IMG/VR virus record: IMGVR_UViG_3300023179_000003
Span: 1 to 49,848 of that record
Direction: 5' to 3' (one strand)
Length of the DNA: 49,848 nt
DNA from: a virus
Translations under genes and position numbers: made by a program
Shown: in pieces, positions 15,301-22,548 of the stretch
How positions within the stretch are numbered: the first letter of the stretch is position 1
Layout: each line of letters opens with the position of its first letter
Notes under the pieces: model-generated
What the model was told of the DNA's origin: nothing
What the model saw: only the letters and a program-made list of their open reading frames with translations
Databases searched by the model: none

Positions 15301-17639
15301 ACAAGCTGGCCTCCAAAGGCACGCCTCATGCCCTCGCGGCCGATGCTTACAAAGCTGGCTACAACACTCGCGATGCTTATCTAGGCAGCCTTCGGGAGCG
15401 ATTCAACGAAGTCAATAAGCTCTCGCCCGAGGATCGCCTCAAGCTCGACGCGCATATGCAGAAGGAGAATGACAGCAAGATTCTCCAGACTCCTGAGCCG
15501 GAAATCGCTGATGCGTATAAGCAGCTTCGCGGCACATTCTATCCGTCGGTGCCGGCCGACTATAATCGCGAGGGATTCATGATCCGGACGGCCGCCGGTG
15601 GCGCTCGGGCGCGCGGAACTGATCCGACCTACTCGGCCGAGCATACGATCTCTGACGACGTAAAGCGAATCTTCCGCACGCCGGAAGGTGAGCCTAAGCG
15701 TCAGGCGCTTTACGACGACTTCATCAATCACTACTCGAAGCTCTATGCGGCCGATAATCCGAGCAAGACGGCGGCGGAAGTTCTTGCCTACGCTGAGGGC
15801 AAGTATCAGGAGGAGATGAAGATTATGCGCGGTGAGTCTGATGCAGGCGATGCGCATTTTGCCGGTGCAATTAAGCCGCAGGGCTATTCACTTCCGCCGT
15901 CGTGGCGCTCTAACGATCTCCTCGCCAAGCTCGATAACTATGCCCGTCGTACGGCCACTGACTTCGCCTATCAGAAGCATATCGAAAGCAATCCGAACTT
16001 GATGGCTTCGCTTGGGTCGAAGTCCTACAAGAACGGAATTGCGATTCCCGATGCAATTCTCCGCGCGAATCAGCATCAGCAGATCATTCTTGATCCGTCG
16101 ATGCAGAGTGTGATTCGTGAGTTCAACGGACAGCCGGCGCGGCCGAATGATAGTGCGATGGCTGGAGCGACAAGGCTTGTCGGAGTTGGAGCTATCGGTC
16201 CGATCAGTAAGCCTAAGGACGTAGTTGCGACCACGTTCAAAGGCCTATCGTATCTCCAGCCGACGGACTATGCTGCCGGCGTGGCAGATTTCGTCGGCAG
16301 GCTGGCGAATTGGGGCGAGCTTCGGCAGCGGTCATATGAAAGCGGTCTGAATCGTCGCGATGCGGCGGCTCAGATGAAGACTGTATTGGGCAGCGCCGAT
16401 GAGCTTTCGAACTGGATGACTAAGTCCGCCGAGAAAATCTCGAAGTATACCGGCCTGAATCAGCTTGAATCCGCCGCGAGGACAATCGCGCAAGGCTGGG
16501 GCGAGACTATTGTTGGCCTCACGAAGACTCGGGCATTGTCCGGCGACGTGAAGTCTGCTGAGTTCCTTGACAAGCTCTCGAAAGATTGGCGTAGTAGGAC
16601 AGATGCTGACCTCGCGGCTCAAGTGGGCCGGCTGCTTCAGGGCACCTATGACATGCGCACGTTGCCCGCGTGGGCACTTGAAGGTCCGGCGGCGCCGTTC
16701 CTCACGTGGAGCAAGTGGAGCATTGGCCAGTATAACAACTTCAAGAAGTTTGCGATTGAGCCTGCGATGAAGGGCGACGTTGCGCCGCTGATCGGGCAGA
16801 TGGTTATTGGTGTGGCGGGCGGTTCGGCTGTGCAGGCCGTCGCGGACTGGATGAACAATCGCGAAAACAAAGACATTAACTGGAGCGAGTTGTCGTCGTG
16901 GGTTGACCAGAATCAAGGACAGCTTGGTAAGGATGGCGTCGAGTTGCTTGGGCAGAAGCTGTTGACACTTGCGCAGAATCTCGGCACCTTTGGGTTCGCT
17001 GGCGATCTGGCTAAGACACTCGTCGATTCGGTCTCGGGCGGCGGTCAGGGAGTGGGCACGATGCCAGTGTACGACGCGGCGATTGACACCGGCAAGCGCA
17101 CGATGGCTGCGTTGAAGGCGATTGACAACGGCGAGGATTTCGGGCGTGTGTTGAGGCAACTCGTCGTGGATCTTGGTAAGGGTCATTTCCAAGTCGCCCG
17201 AGCGGCATCGAACTGGATCGACACCGACTCGAATCTGGAGTATAACGATAAGCGTCGGCGTCGGCTGTATGATGAACTAAGCGGCACGCCTCAGGCCGGC
17301 AATGCGTTCGCGGTGTCTTACGACAATCTTACCGAACGCGATCTGGACCGTGCTGAGCCCGAACAGGTTGGCGATATTGCGAGCAGGCTGATCGAACGGG
17401 CGGCCACTGAATCACGGTCGCTCGAAGAGTTCCAGCAGAAGATTCGGAAATACAAAACCTCGCAGAATGGAGTGATGCCGAACCCTGAACGTGATCCGGC
17501 GAAGGCGATGGGCTATCTGAGTTGGCTTGAGGATTCGTCGCCCGGGGCCGGAGTCGATGCTAATGTGCGATACGAAAGTAATAAGCGAATGGCAGCATTT
17601 AGGAAGGCTGCAATAGCACAAGGAAGCGGAGTTTATTGA
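12387..17639 (+). CDS. Giant ejection protein with zincin-like metallopeptidase motif
   Basis: The 1750-residue product is the largest in the genome and the last of the late operon. Residues 45-130 are Gly/Ala-rich and hydrophobic (IAAGAGIGGLEGLAGG), a possible membrane-penetrating segment. Residues about 400-620 are long charged helices. EELGH at 682-686 precedes a canonical HExxH zinc motif, HEMGH (931-935), followed about 30 residues later by an acidic candidate third ligand in ADEFEAR. The C-terminal 500 residues are mixed helical. Large polyvalent ejection proteins of podoviruses carry such domains and are injected with the DNA. Peptidase activity is inferred from the motif alone. Confidence 0.7.
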   Translation: MTNIQEKWLRDNGFDPAKYDMEPNGQVIERPPQEPISGAKAFGASFLKNIGPTAAAIAAGAGIGGLEGLAGGPAAPITVPLASIAGGLAAGYGVGWGQDKAIQKFAPGAAEYLQRAEEQHPVASYLGGFAPNALALKPSLSGLRGLANPAMGLKTSPAFMKAAANVGANVAGSTAGQLVNMSQGGEFSPGRFAADVALGSLFNEPTKLGSRLGLHSNPAAPAAEKFNLHESQVNQAFDNALASGERSVPEPRTEVPVAEESRESYTDDPEKYTKWWTDKAAPTEKLIANAAKSVKMKLSPERIAEIANEPYANEIIAGNYENWPDFLADQAEKALTSALNSGKLNEAVFRPSDEGYGEHSETPVFNKKTKKFEKYDARPPRFEDQPERYPVLTAEEVASKRFEMTPERQAQLDKIKANREADAKAQASRAIENERVAAAESTRKAAFRKQTEDAELAATMNAQRERAANLRSIAEGKAEELRRLTQMSRPQLDAPVTRELAPRNEAQLGRENWLKASPEEQAAVAENARKLDEQAQAAEAEKQAKLPDLEAAQALVDEAADRRAAAELKQEELEQLAKKLRLPRAMMDDVVSGRSTLQEAYKAEATAREMRDELYARFQNKSDGTPLTQEALDAIAKIAAKRGLKIELGPIDAANGQWRIDKDGNAVMRLDPLHARIDTAAEELGHDVFNRSATGRMQKSLTEAVQDSPAYEAELARRMKDVEAGKMTQQKAEDIAREEGFMAVFREKFPQVSKAEMASWWKAFKASMKSMAGMKLSPEDAMSWMYYATHEHTPWNAHAANGVVATGEKRNQKGDYIAAMEKARQRRLDIKDVDWDALTAGKPLTIDDIFGNTAAMSRMHFEKPKLIEHGDIELLGVEPRAGLVSREGAFGRAITTGSKNEGTILIDKALWNEAVRGDKASRELFLKVLKHEMGHVDDGANVYDRSPTEQERVADEFEARYQPRALLAGELDKLASKGTPHALAADAYKAGYNTRDAYLGSLRERFNEVNKLSPEDRLKLDAHMQKENDSKILQTPEPEIADAYKQLRGTFYPSVPADYNREGFMIRTAAGGARARGTDPTYSAEHTISDDVKRIFRTPEGEPKRQALYDDFINHYSKLYAADNPSKTAAEVLAYAEGKYQEEMKIMRGESDAGDAHFAGAIKPQGYSLPPSWRSNDLLAKLDNYARRTATDFAYQKHIESNPNLMASLGSKSYKNGIAIPDAILRANQHQQIILDPSMQSVIREFNGQPARPNDSAMAGATRLVGVGAIGPISKPKDVVATTFKGLSYLQPTDYAAGVADFVGRLANWGELRQRSYESGLNRRDAAAQMKTVLGSADELSNWMTKSAEKISKYTGLNQLESAARTIAQGWGETIVGLTKTRALSGDVKSAEFLDKLSKDWRSRTDADLAAQVGRLLQGTYDMRTLPAWALEGPAAPFLTWSKWSIGQYNNFKKFAIEPAMKGDVAPLIGQMVIGVAGGSAVQAVADWMNNRENKDINWSELSSWVDQNQGQLGKDGVELLGQKLLTLAQNLGTFGFAGDLAKTLVDSVSGGGQGVGTMPVYDAAIDTGKRTMAALKAIDNGEDFGRVLRQLVVDLGKGHFQVARAASNWIDTDSNLEYNDKRRRRLYDELSGTPQAGNAFAVSYDNLTERDLDRAEPEQVGDIASRLIERAATESRSLEEFQQKIRKYKTSQNGVMPNPERDPAKAMGYLSWLEDSSPGAGVDANVRYESNKRMAAFRKAAIAQGSGVY

Positions 17640-17646
17640 AACGAAA

Positions 17647-17674
17647 AAAGCCCACTCAATTAAGAGTGGGCTTT
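17647..17674. terminator. Bidirectional intrinsic terminator between convergent arms
   Basis: An 11-bp perfect stem (AAAGCCCACTC with GAGTGGGCTTT, loop AATTAA) has A-runs on the 5' side (17644-17649) and T-rich sequence on the 3' side, so it can end transcription from both strands. It lies exactly where the plus arm and minus arm meet. Confidence 0.9.
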
Positions 17675-17677
17675 GTT

Positions 17678-17824
17678 TTATTCCTCGCCGAGTAGTTGAT
17701 CCTTCTCGAACTCTTCGCGATCGTCGTCGTGGCGTTCGGAATCGGGCGGGTCATCATCCCACCGTGGACCGCGCTTGCGAAGATTCTCTTCAGCTTCGCC
17801 GCCGAGATATGGGTTCCAGTTCAT
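17678..17824 (-). CDS. 48-residue acidic protein, last gene of the minus arm
   Basis: This short frame encodes MNWNPYLGGEAEENLRKRG and then a strongly acidic stretch (DDDPPDSERHDDDREEFEKD). Its ATG overlaps the TGA of the MazG-like gene (ATGA), and its stop lies at the edge of the bidirectional terminator. That is the junction style used by the real genes of this arm. No function is recognised. Confidence 0.65.
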   Translation of the reverse strand: MNWNPYLGGEAEENLRKRGPRWDDDPPDSERHDDDREEFEKDQLLGEE

Positions 17825-18297
17825 TTCTCAATAAAAGTTAAATCTGCCGGACTATACGACGGACTCTTCAGCACTTTGCCTGACTGATTCGTGACGATAA
17901 AGCAGCGACCGCTCTCGGCCACACGAACTGCTTTCGACATAACTGGACGCTCGTTAACTTCGGCGTCTGTCCAGAGCTTGCTCATGTTCGACCGATGGAC
18001 TTCGGCAAAGCCACGAGCAACTTCAGCGGGTGAGATTCCGGCCGCAACAGCGTGGCCATAGGCGACATAGAGCTGATCGAGCACGGCGTCGAAATACTCG
18101 ACAAGAGACTCGGCCTCGTACATCTCGGTGACTTCCTCGTTGATGAGGTCGCAGCGAAGGTCGATGATGCTTTGAAACGGCAGAATTTTCTGCGGCGGAA
18201 TGGTCTGGCCAAAGGTCTTCATGAACTCTTGGACTTTGGAGCAGTTGTCGTTGAGATATTCCATTTGCATGATTTCGTGTTTGTCGGTGTCGTTCAT
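17821..18297 (-). CDS. MazG-like NTP pyrophosphohydrolase
   Basis: The 158-residue product has the all-alpha NTP-pyrophosphatase signature: EEVTE (54-58, EExxE) and EYFD-x3-D (67-74, ExxD), which bind Mg2+, followed by the family's EVHRSNMSKLW segment. Such enzymes hydrolyse (d)NTPs or related nucleotides, and phage versions are thought to adjust nucleotide or alarmone pools. The ATG at 18297 overlaps the upstream stop (ATGA). An extension to 18333 is open but would run into the upstream gene. Confidence 0.8.
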   Translation of the reverse strand: MNDTDKHEIMQMEYLNDNCSKVQEFMKTFGQTIPPQKILPFQSIIDLRCDLINEEVTEMYEAESLVEYFDAVLDQLYVAYGHAVAAGISPAEVARGFAEVHRSNMSKLWTDAEVNERPVMSKAVRVAESGRCFIVTNQSGKVLKSPSYSPADLTFIEK

Positions 18298-18785
18298 TTC
18301 TCTTGTCCTTTCATAATGATTCCTCCACCACAAGCTGCATATCCCGCGATATCATGCCAGTGGTCGAGATTTTTTGGTGAGGTTTTAATGCGGGAAAGTT
18401 TGACACAGATCATGGCGACAGCTACATCTTCAGCTGTAAATGGTTTGCCTTTGATTTCGAAGACAGTATTCCACAACGTGGCGATATCCGCGAAGTTATC
18501 CTCGGCGTCGCCATGTGTGGCATTGCGATCCTTTGTGATGTAGCCTCTAACGACATCGAGAAATTCGGAGCGTAGATCGGCGGAGGATTTAGCCTTAGGC
18601 GGATGTCCAAGCGAGAATGGTGTAACCTCGTCCGCATAGTTTCCATTGGTCCACATACGCTCTGGAACAGACAACCATTGCTGCATAGTAAGTGGTGAGG
18701 GTCCGCCCGCAGTTAGGCAATAGCCGACATATCTCGCATACGAATGCGGAGCTTCGTCCCGCCACTGTTTAATCTTTCCTGACAT
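18294..18785 (-). CDS. DUF6378-like phage protein
   Basis: A 163-residue protein. The C-terminal half has the pattern DRNATHGDAEDNFADIATLW (86-105) followed by DVAVAMICVKLSRI and a terminal HDIAGYAA, the layout I associate with DUF6378 phage proteins found near replication genes. Function is unknown. It overlaps the helicase-like gene by 17 bases and the MazG-like gene by four. Confidence 0.6.
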   Translation of the reverse strand: MSGKIKQWRDEAPHSYARYVGYCLTAGGPSPLTMQQWLSVPERMWTNGNYADEVTPFSLGHPPKAKSSADLRSEFLDVVRGYITKDRNATHGDAEDNFADIATLWNTVFEIKGKPFTAEDVAVAMICVKLSRIKTSPKNLDHWHDIAGYAACGGGIIMKGQEK

Positions 18786-20034
18786 AAGTTACTACTCCTT
18801 CCTTTAATGTTTCTTTGATTCGACCAAGCTCGACGAGATCTTTGATGATCGCGTCAAATTCATTTACGCTCTTACATGCGCCGTGAAACTGCATGAAGAG
18901 TTTCTTGCGCGGAATACCTGCCGCCGAGGCGCCGATTACCTTCGCCATCTGCTCGGCGACCTTAGCCGTTTCATTGCGGCCGAGGCCGACATATGGAATG
19001 TGCATGTTCTTTTCGAATCCTAGCAACATTCCCATTGTCTTCTCGCATTCGTCCAGCGTGATAACCATGTCTGTCTTCTCGGCGAAATGCACAGACAACA
19101 GAAGCTTCATGAAGTGCAGATTCTGCCGCTCGTAATAGCCGCTCAGCATCGGATGCTTGTTGGTGTGGAGCTTCTCGGAGTTGTGAACGAAGTGATGATC
19201 GCAATACTCGCGCGCTCCGGCCGCCCAAGTCATTGGGCCGAACACAGTCGCCAAAGCTCGCACATGATCTTGAAGTCGTTTCAGCGCCGCGACTTGATCT
19301 GGAGTCAAGTCTGGAATCATAAAGATGCCAAAGCGTTTCGACTGTCCATAGATAATCACCGATCGGCTCATGAAGCCGTCGGTCATGATGTCCTTATTCT
19401 GCATCGACTGGAACTTTTCGTTCGTCGTATTGCCGAGCATCGACACGCAGATGTTGGTGCAGAAATCAGATGAGCCATGCTTAAGTTTCCTGACATATCG
19501 CTTGCCGCCGTTGTAGGCTTCAAGTAGATAGTTAGTCAGGTCTTCGCTGTGGTGTTTGAAGATGGACGTAATCTCGTCGAGAACGAATACCAAGCTGCTA
19601 TGATTGTAGACTTTCGTCACGCCGTTGGCATCTTTGTAGCGATGAAGATATACCACGCGTGAAGTTTCTTGTGTGATCTGTTCGAACGTCGTGCTGTTTG
19701 GGGCGAGATAGACCAGCGGTTTTCCTCGGCCGCCAAAGTTCTTCTCGTTGTCTTCGGCTTTGAGATTGGCCTCGACTTCATTCTCCGAATCTGTCGGCGC
19801 ATTGCGAATGTCCAATACGTTCTTCATCGAGGTCGTGATGAGCGACTTGCCGCTGCCGGCTGGGCCGATGAATGTCATGTATTGATTCGCAAAGACTGGA
19901 TGTGATTCAAGGCCGCCGAGCCAAACTCGCCGCTGAAGGGCGGCTCCGATCATGAAGTAGAACGCTGCATCAATGAAAGGCTGAGGACTCATTACCTCTT
20001 TTGTGTATAGTGACCAGTCATCAAAGTTGCTCAT
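18769..20034 (-). CDS. Helicase-like P-loop ATPase (DUF3987/primase-helicase type)
   Basis: A 421-residue protein. Walker A is GPAGSGKS (57-64) and Walker B is FVLDE (150-154), followed by a sensor-like segment (SMLGNTTNEKF) and an arginine-rich region (MSRSVIIYGQSKRFG). This matches DUF3987-type ATPases that act as replicative helicases or primase-helicase partners in phages. No separate DnaB-type helicase or TOPRIM primase is seen, so this is the best candidate for the replication fork motor. It follows the polymerase C-terminal gene and a small ORF. Confidence 0.7.
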   Translation of the reverse strand: MSNFDDWSLYTKEVMSPQPFIDAAFYFMIGAALQRRVWLGGLESHPVFANQYMTFIGPAGSGKSLITTSMKNVLDIRNAPTDSENEVEANLKAEDNEKNFGGRGKPLVYLAPNSTTFEQITQETSRVVYLHRYKDANGVTKVYNHSSLVFVLDEITSIFKHHSEDLTNYLLEAYNGGKRYVRKLKHGSSDFCTNICVSMLGNTTNEKFQSMQNKDIMTDGFMSRSVIIYGQSKRFGIFMIPDLTPDQVAALKRLQDHVRALATVFGPMTWAAGAREYCDHHFVHNSEKLHTNKHPMLSGYYERQNLHFMKLLLSVHFAEKTDMVITLDECEKTMGMLLGFEKNMHIPYVGLGRNETAKVAEQMAKVIGASAAGIPRKKLFMQFHGACKSVNEFDAIIKDLVELGRIKETLKEGVVTYVRKD

Positions 20035-20242
20035 TCAGGTAAGCTAGTCGGACTGAGTTCTTGCGGATTTGAAGAGTCGTGACCACTGTCAATCCTTCGA
20101 GCTTTTCGAGCTCGGGATCGAAGTCGTCAGGCAGATGACTCTCATGGACAATAACAACCTGCGCGGGCGGAATATCTGCCGGCCAGCGCCCGAGTTTTTC
20201 TCGGATCTGATTCGTTATTTGAGTTAGGCGATCGTTTGGCAT
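20021..20242 (-). CDS. Small hypothetical protein in the replication operon
   Basis: A 73-residue protein is joined to the polymerase gene by TAATG and overlaps the helicase-like gene by 14 bases. It contains an N-terminal helix (RLTQITNQIREKLGR) and a segment with DDFDPELEKLEGLTVV. No family is recognised. Confidence 0.6.
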   Translation of the reverse strand: MPNDRLTQITNQIREKLGRWPADIPPAQVVIVHESHLPDDFDPELEKLEGLTVVTTLQIRKNSVRLAYLNEQL

Positions 20243-21234
20243 TAGGACAATTCTCTCATCCCTAGCGGATTATCGTGTTCATCATAGCCGCCCCAATTCT
20301 TACCGGCCTGAACCTCACTGCGCATCGTGAAGTTAACGCCATCGCGGCCGGTCAGGTCGGCGGCCATACAGGATGTTAGAAGCGGGGCCGTGGCCACAAT
20401 CTCTCCATCAGGAACGATCGTAAGGAAGCTATCGTGTTTGTTATTAACAGCTGGACGAATATGAGCAGGCCGTATAGTATTAAACTTGCGGATAGCGCGA
20501 TGAGTGATGCAACCCACAGTGCTTTGCGGTACCCACGAAATGGCTTCGCGGATATATCCATCAGTAATCGGCCGCTCAAATCGACGAGGAAATCCAAATA
20601 GATTTCGAAGTAGTCTTGTGCTGCGGACAGTAAATTCAATTTCATCTTGCCATTCAATGATTTCAGGGAATAGTTCGGCGAAGAACTTGAGGAACAATCG
20701 GCACTCGTCAAGCGTCAGGACCATCGTGCCGTGAGATTGCTTGAGCGCCTGAAGCTGAAAGGTGCGCTCACGCATTCGATATGAGGAGGCATGACAGGTC
20801 ATCTTGCCGACCTTGTAGGGAATGCCACTGTTCTTAATTGCCTTGTCGAGAGCTTTCCAGCCCGGTTGGGCTTTGAGTTCGGCGGGCGACAGAGACTTCC
20901 AGAACTGGGGCGACTGTCCGTCAAGTGGCCACTTCGCCGCGTATTGCTCAATGAAGATGTGCAACGCGACGAACGTGTGCGGCTTGATTCCGACCTTGAA
21001 CAACTCACGATACTTGCCCGGTCGGGTCAAGTGGGCCACGACCAATGCCTCGGCGCCCGATTGGTCGGGCTGGACGAAGCTGTGCCCGGGCGGCGCGATG
21101 TAAATATCCAGAGCTTCCTTGTCGGGATTCTGGAGATTCGCACCGTAGCGACCGAATAGCTGTCCGCTGGCGAGGCGGAAGCTATTGGTGCCGGCAGGCT
21201 TCATGCCTGTGAGACAGTGGAAGTGAAGTGACAT
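20242..21234 (-). CDS. DNA polymerase family A, C-terminal half (palm and fingers)
   Basis: The 330-residue protein contains only the polymerising half of a family A polymerase. It starts just before the conserved template/primer motif FRLASGQLFGRYGANLQN (19-36). Motif A is PDQSGAEAL with Asp57, motif B is KVGKMTCHASSYRM (141-154) and motif C is HDS (267-269), where most members have HDE. The 3'-5' exonuclease and thumb are encoded separately at 22549-23973, with three genes in between. The two chains would need to associate to form a processive enzyme. Ser269 in motif C is unusual but leaves the catalytic Asp268. Confidence 0.85.
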   Translation of the reverse strand: MSLHFHCLTGMKPAGTNSFRLASGQLFGRYGANLQNPDKEALDIYIAPPGHSFVQPDQSGAEALVVAHLTRPGKYRELFKVGIKPHTFVALHIFIEQYAAKWPLDGQSPQFWKSLSPAELKAQPGWKALDKAIKNSGIPYKVGKMTCHASSYRMRERTFQLQALKQSHGTMVLTLDECRLFLKFFAELFPEIIEWQDEIEFTVRSTRLLRNLFGFPRRFERPITDGYIREAISWVPQSTVGCITHRAIRKFNTIRPAHIRPAVNNKHDSFLTIVPDGEIVATAPLLTSCMAADLTGRDGVNFTMRSEVQAGKNWGGYDEHDNPLGMRELS

Positions 21235-21422
21235 TAGGAGAGGCTAGGATTTTTCCAGTGTTCGAGTTCTTCGACCATGTCAATATCCTTCCACCGCGCC
21301 AGACATTCGATAAACTTCCTTGCACATGAACAGCAAAGAACCTTATCGTCTTCGTCTACATTTGATTCAACAATCACATGGAATGGAGCCCTTGCACTTA
21401 TATTACACTTGAAACATCTCAT
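21234..21422 (-). CDS. Small zinc-ribbon-like protein
   Basis: A 62-residue protein with CxxC at residues 3-6 and CCSC at 30-33, giving two Cys pairs suited to one Zn site. It begins directly after the ligase stop and shares a base with the polymerase start. It lies inside the insert that divides the polymerase genes and could be a nucleic-acid-binding accessory. Confidence 0.6.
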   Translation of the reverse strand: MRCFKCNISARAPFHVIVESNVDEDDKVLCCSCARKFIECLARWKDIDMVEELEHWKNPSLS

Positions 21423-22238
21423 TTAGGTTCCTATCTCCCTCCAAGCCACAAAGCTGCTATTGTTTGGAATACCGTCGGCGCTCAGAAACAAATACTTGAT
21501 CGTGGCGCGCTTGCCAATCTGCGATTCACGGCTCCACTCCAGCCGCTCAAGATCAGTGAAGCCCGTTCCGACGCTGAACTCCTTGCCATTCTTGGCCATG
21601 AACACTAGCGCCCCGACTCGGCCTTTGATTCGCTCCTCGGTCGAAAGCTCCACGCCAACACACACAAACTCCGCGTCGACGAATGCCTTACGCTTCTGAA
21701 GATTCATCGTGGGCTTTTCGGTGTGGCCTTGACGAATGTAGCTGCCATATGGGCTCTTGAGCATCTGGCCTTCGTAGCCTTGAATCTCGTAGTTCCGATA
21801 GCAGTCGTCAATGTCGATACGAGTCAGGCACATCTTGTAGGGACAGAGCAAGACTCGTTCCGATTGGGCTACCGAATCCTGAAGGTCAATCATGCGCTGA
21901 AGGGCTTTGTCTTCCGTTACCACATCGAAAGCCCAGAGATCGACATTCGTCGCATTTGGTCCTGCTTCGTGGCGCGTGACGCCGACGGCCTTCGTGATGT
22001 CCTGAAGTCGCATTCCGTGGCAATACAACTCGCCGTCGATGATCTTATTGCCGGCCGGCTTGATGTGCGCGAGGACCGGATCATTCCAGCGAAGACCGTC
22101 GCGGCTGAAGAATCCGGCGCCCGGAATCCACATGCAGCGCAGGCCATTAAGCTTGGGCATCGAGATGGCGTGACCAAAACGGGCCTCGTCGTAATTCGAG
22201 GCCCGCATGAAACTGGCGGCTATTGTGGGATTCTTCAT
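21423..22238 (-). CDS. ATP-dependent DNA ligase
   Basis: A 271-residue minimal ligase. Motif I is KLNG with the adenylated Lys29, followed by Arg34. Motif III is IDGELY (67-72), motif IV is EGQMLK (156-161) and motif V is NLQKRK (179-184). The C-terminal OB-fold pattern GRVGAL, FSVGTGFTDLER and ATIKYLFLSADGIP is present. Size and order match small viral ligases such as those of Chlorella virus and T7-like phages. It seals nicks during replication and recombination. It overlaps the upstream small gene by ATGA. Motif I has Asn in place of the usual Asp of KxDG. Confidence 0.88.
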   Translation of the reverse strand: MKNPTIAASFMRASNYDEARFGHAISMPKLNGLRCMWIPGAGFFSRDGLRWNDPVLAHIKPAGNKIIDGELYCHGMRLQDITKAVGVTRHEAGPNATNVDLWAFDVVTEDKALQRMIDLQDSVAQSERVLLCPYKMCLTRIDIDDCYRNYEIQGYEGQMLKSPYGSYIRQGHTEKPTMNLQKRKAFVDAEFVCVGVELSTEERIKGRVGALVFMAKNGKEFSVGTGFTDLERLEWSRESQIGKRATIKYLFLSADGIPNNSSFVAWREIGT

Positions 22239-22534
22239 GTGAGACGCATCTTCGGCTTGACGCCCATCGGAAGCTCTGGATGATTATCCGGTACGTTGGT
22301 CCCAGTGGTTGCACCGGCCAACTGCTCCCTCAACTCCGCCAGCTTGGCCGCCTGACCAATCACTGTCGCCTCAAGGTCATCTCGCCGCCGAATCAACGTC
22401 ATCAGAATCTCCATCGGCTCGGCGTTGCCTCGGAGATTTAGGGTTTTGTCGCGCCGCAGGTCGACGATCTTGCTGAGAAGCTGAACAGCCGGATAGGGCA
22501 TGTTCTGCATTACGATAGGGTCCATGTCACTCAT
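22235..22534 (-). CDS. Small helical protein between polymerase halves
   Basis: A 99-residue protein. The start at 22534 is chosen because it follows the exonuclease-gene stop and carries the A/C-rich leader AACAAACTAACT; an upstream ATG at 22567 would overlap that gene. The centre is a predicted helix (EILMTLIRRRDDLEATVIGQ), the C-terminus is Pro-rich. No domain is recognised. Confidence 0.6.
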   Translation of the reverse strand: MSDMDPIVMQNMPYPAVQLLSKIVDLRRDKTLNLRGNAEPMEILMTLIRRRDDLEATVIGQAAKLAELREQLAGATTGTNVPDNHPELPMGVKPKMRLT

Positions 22535-22548
22535 AGTTAGTTTGTTGT

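Noticed and set aside
16332-17192. 286-codon minus-strand frame opposite the ejection protein
   Set aside because: Antisense shadow of the 1750-residue gene; no start context, no motif.
17696-17887. Plus-strand hydrophobic 63-codon frame after the terminator
   Set aside because: It is antisense to the 48-codon acidic gene and the end of the MazG-like gene; hydrophobicity is the complement of their acidic codons.
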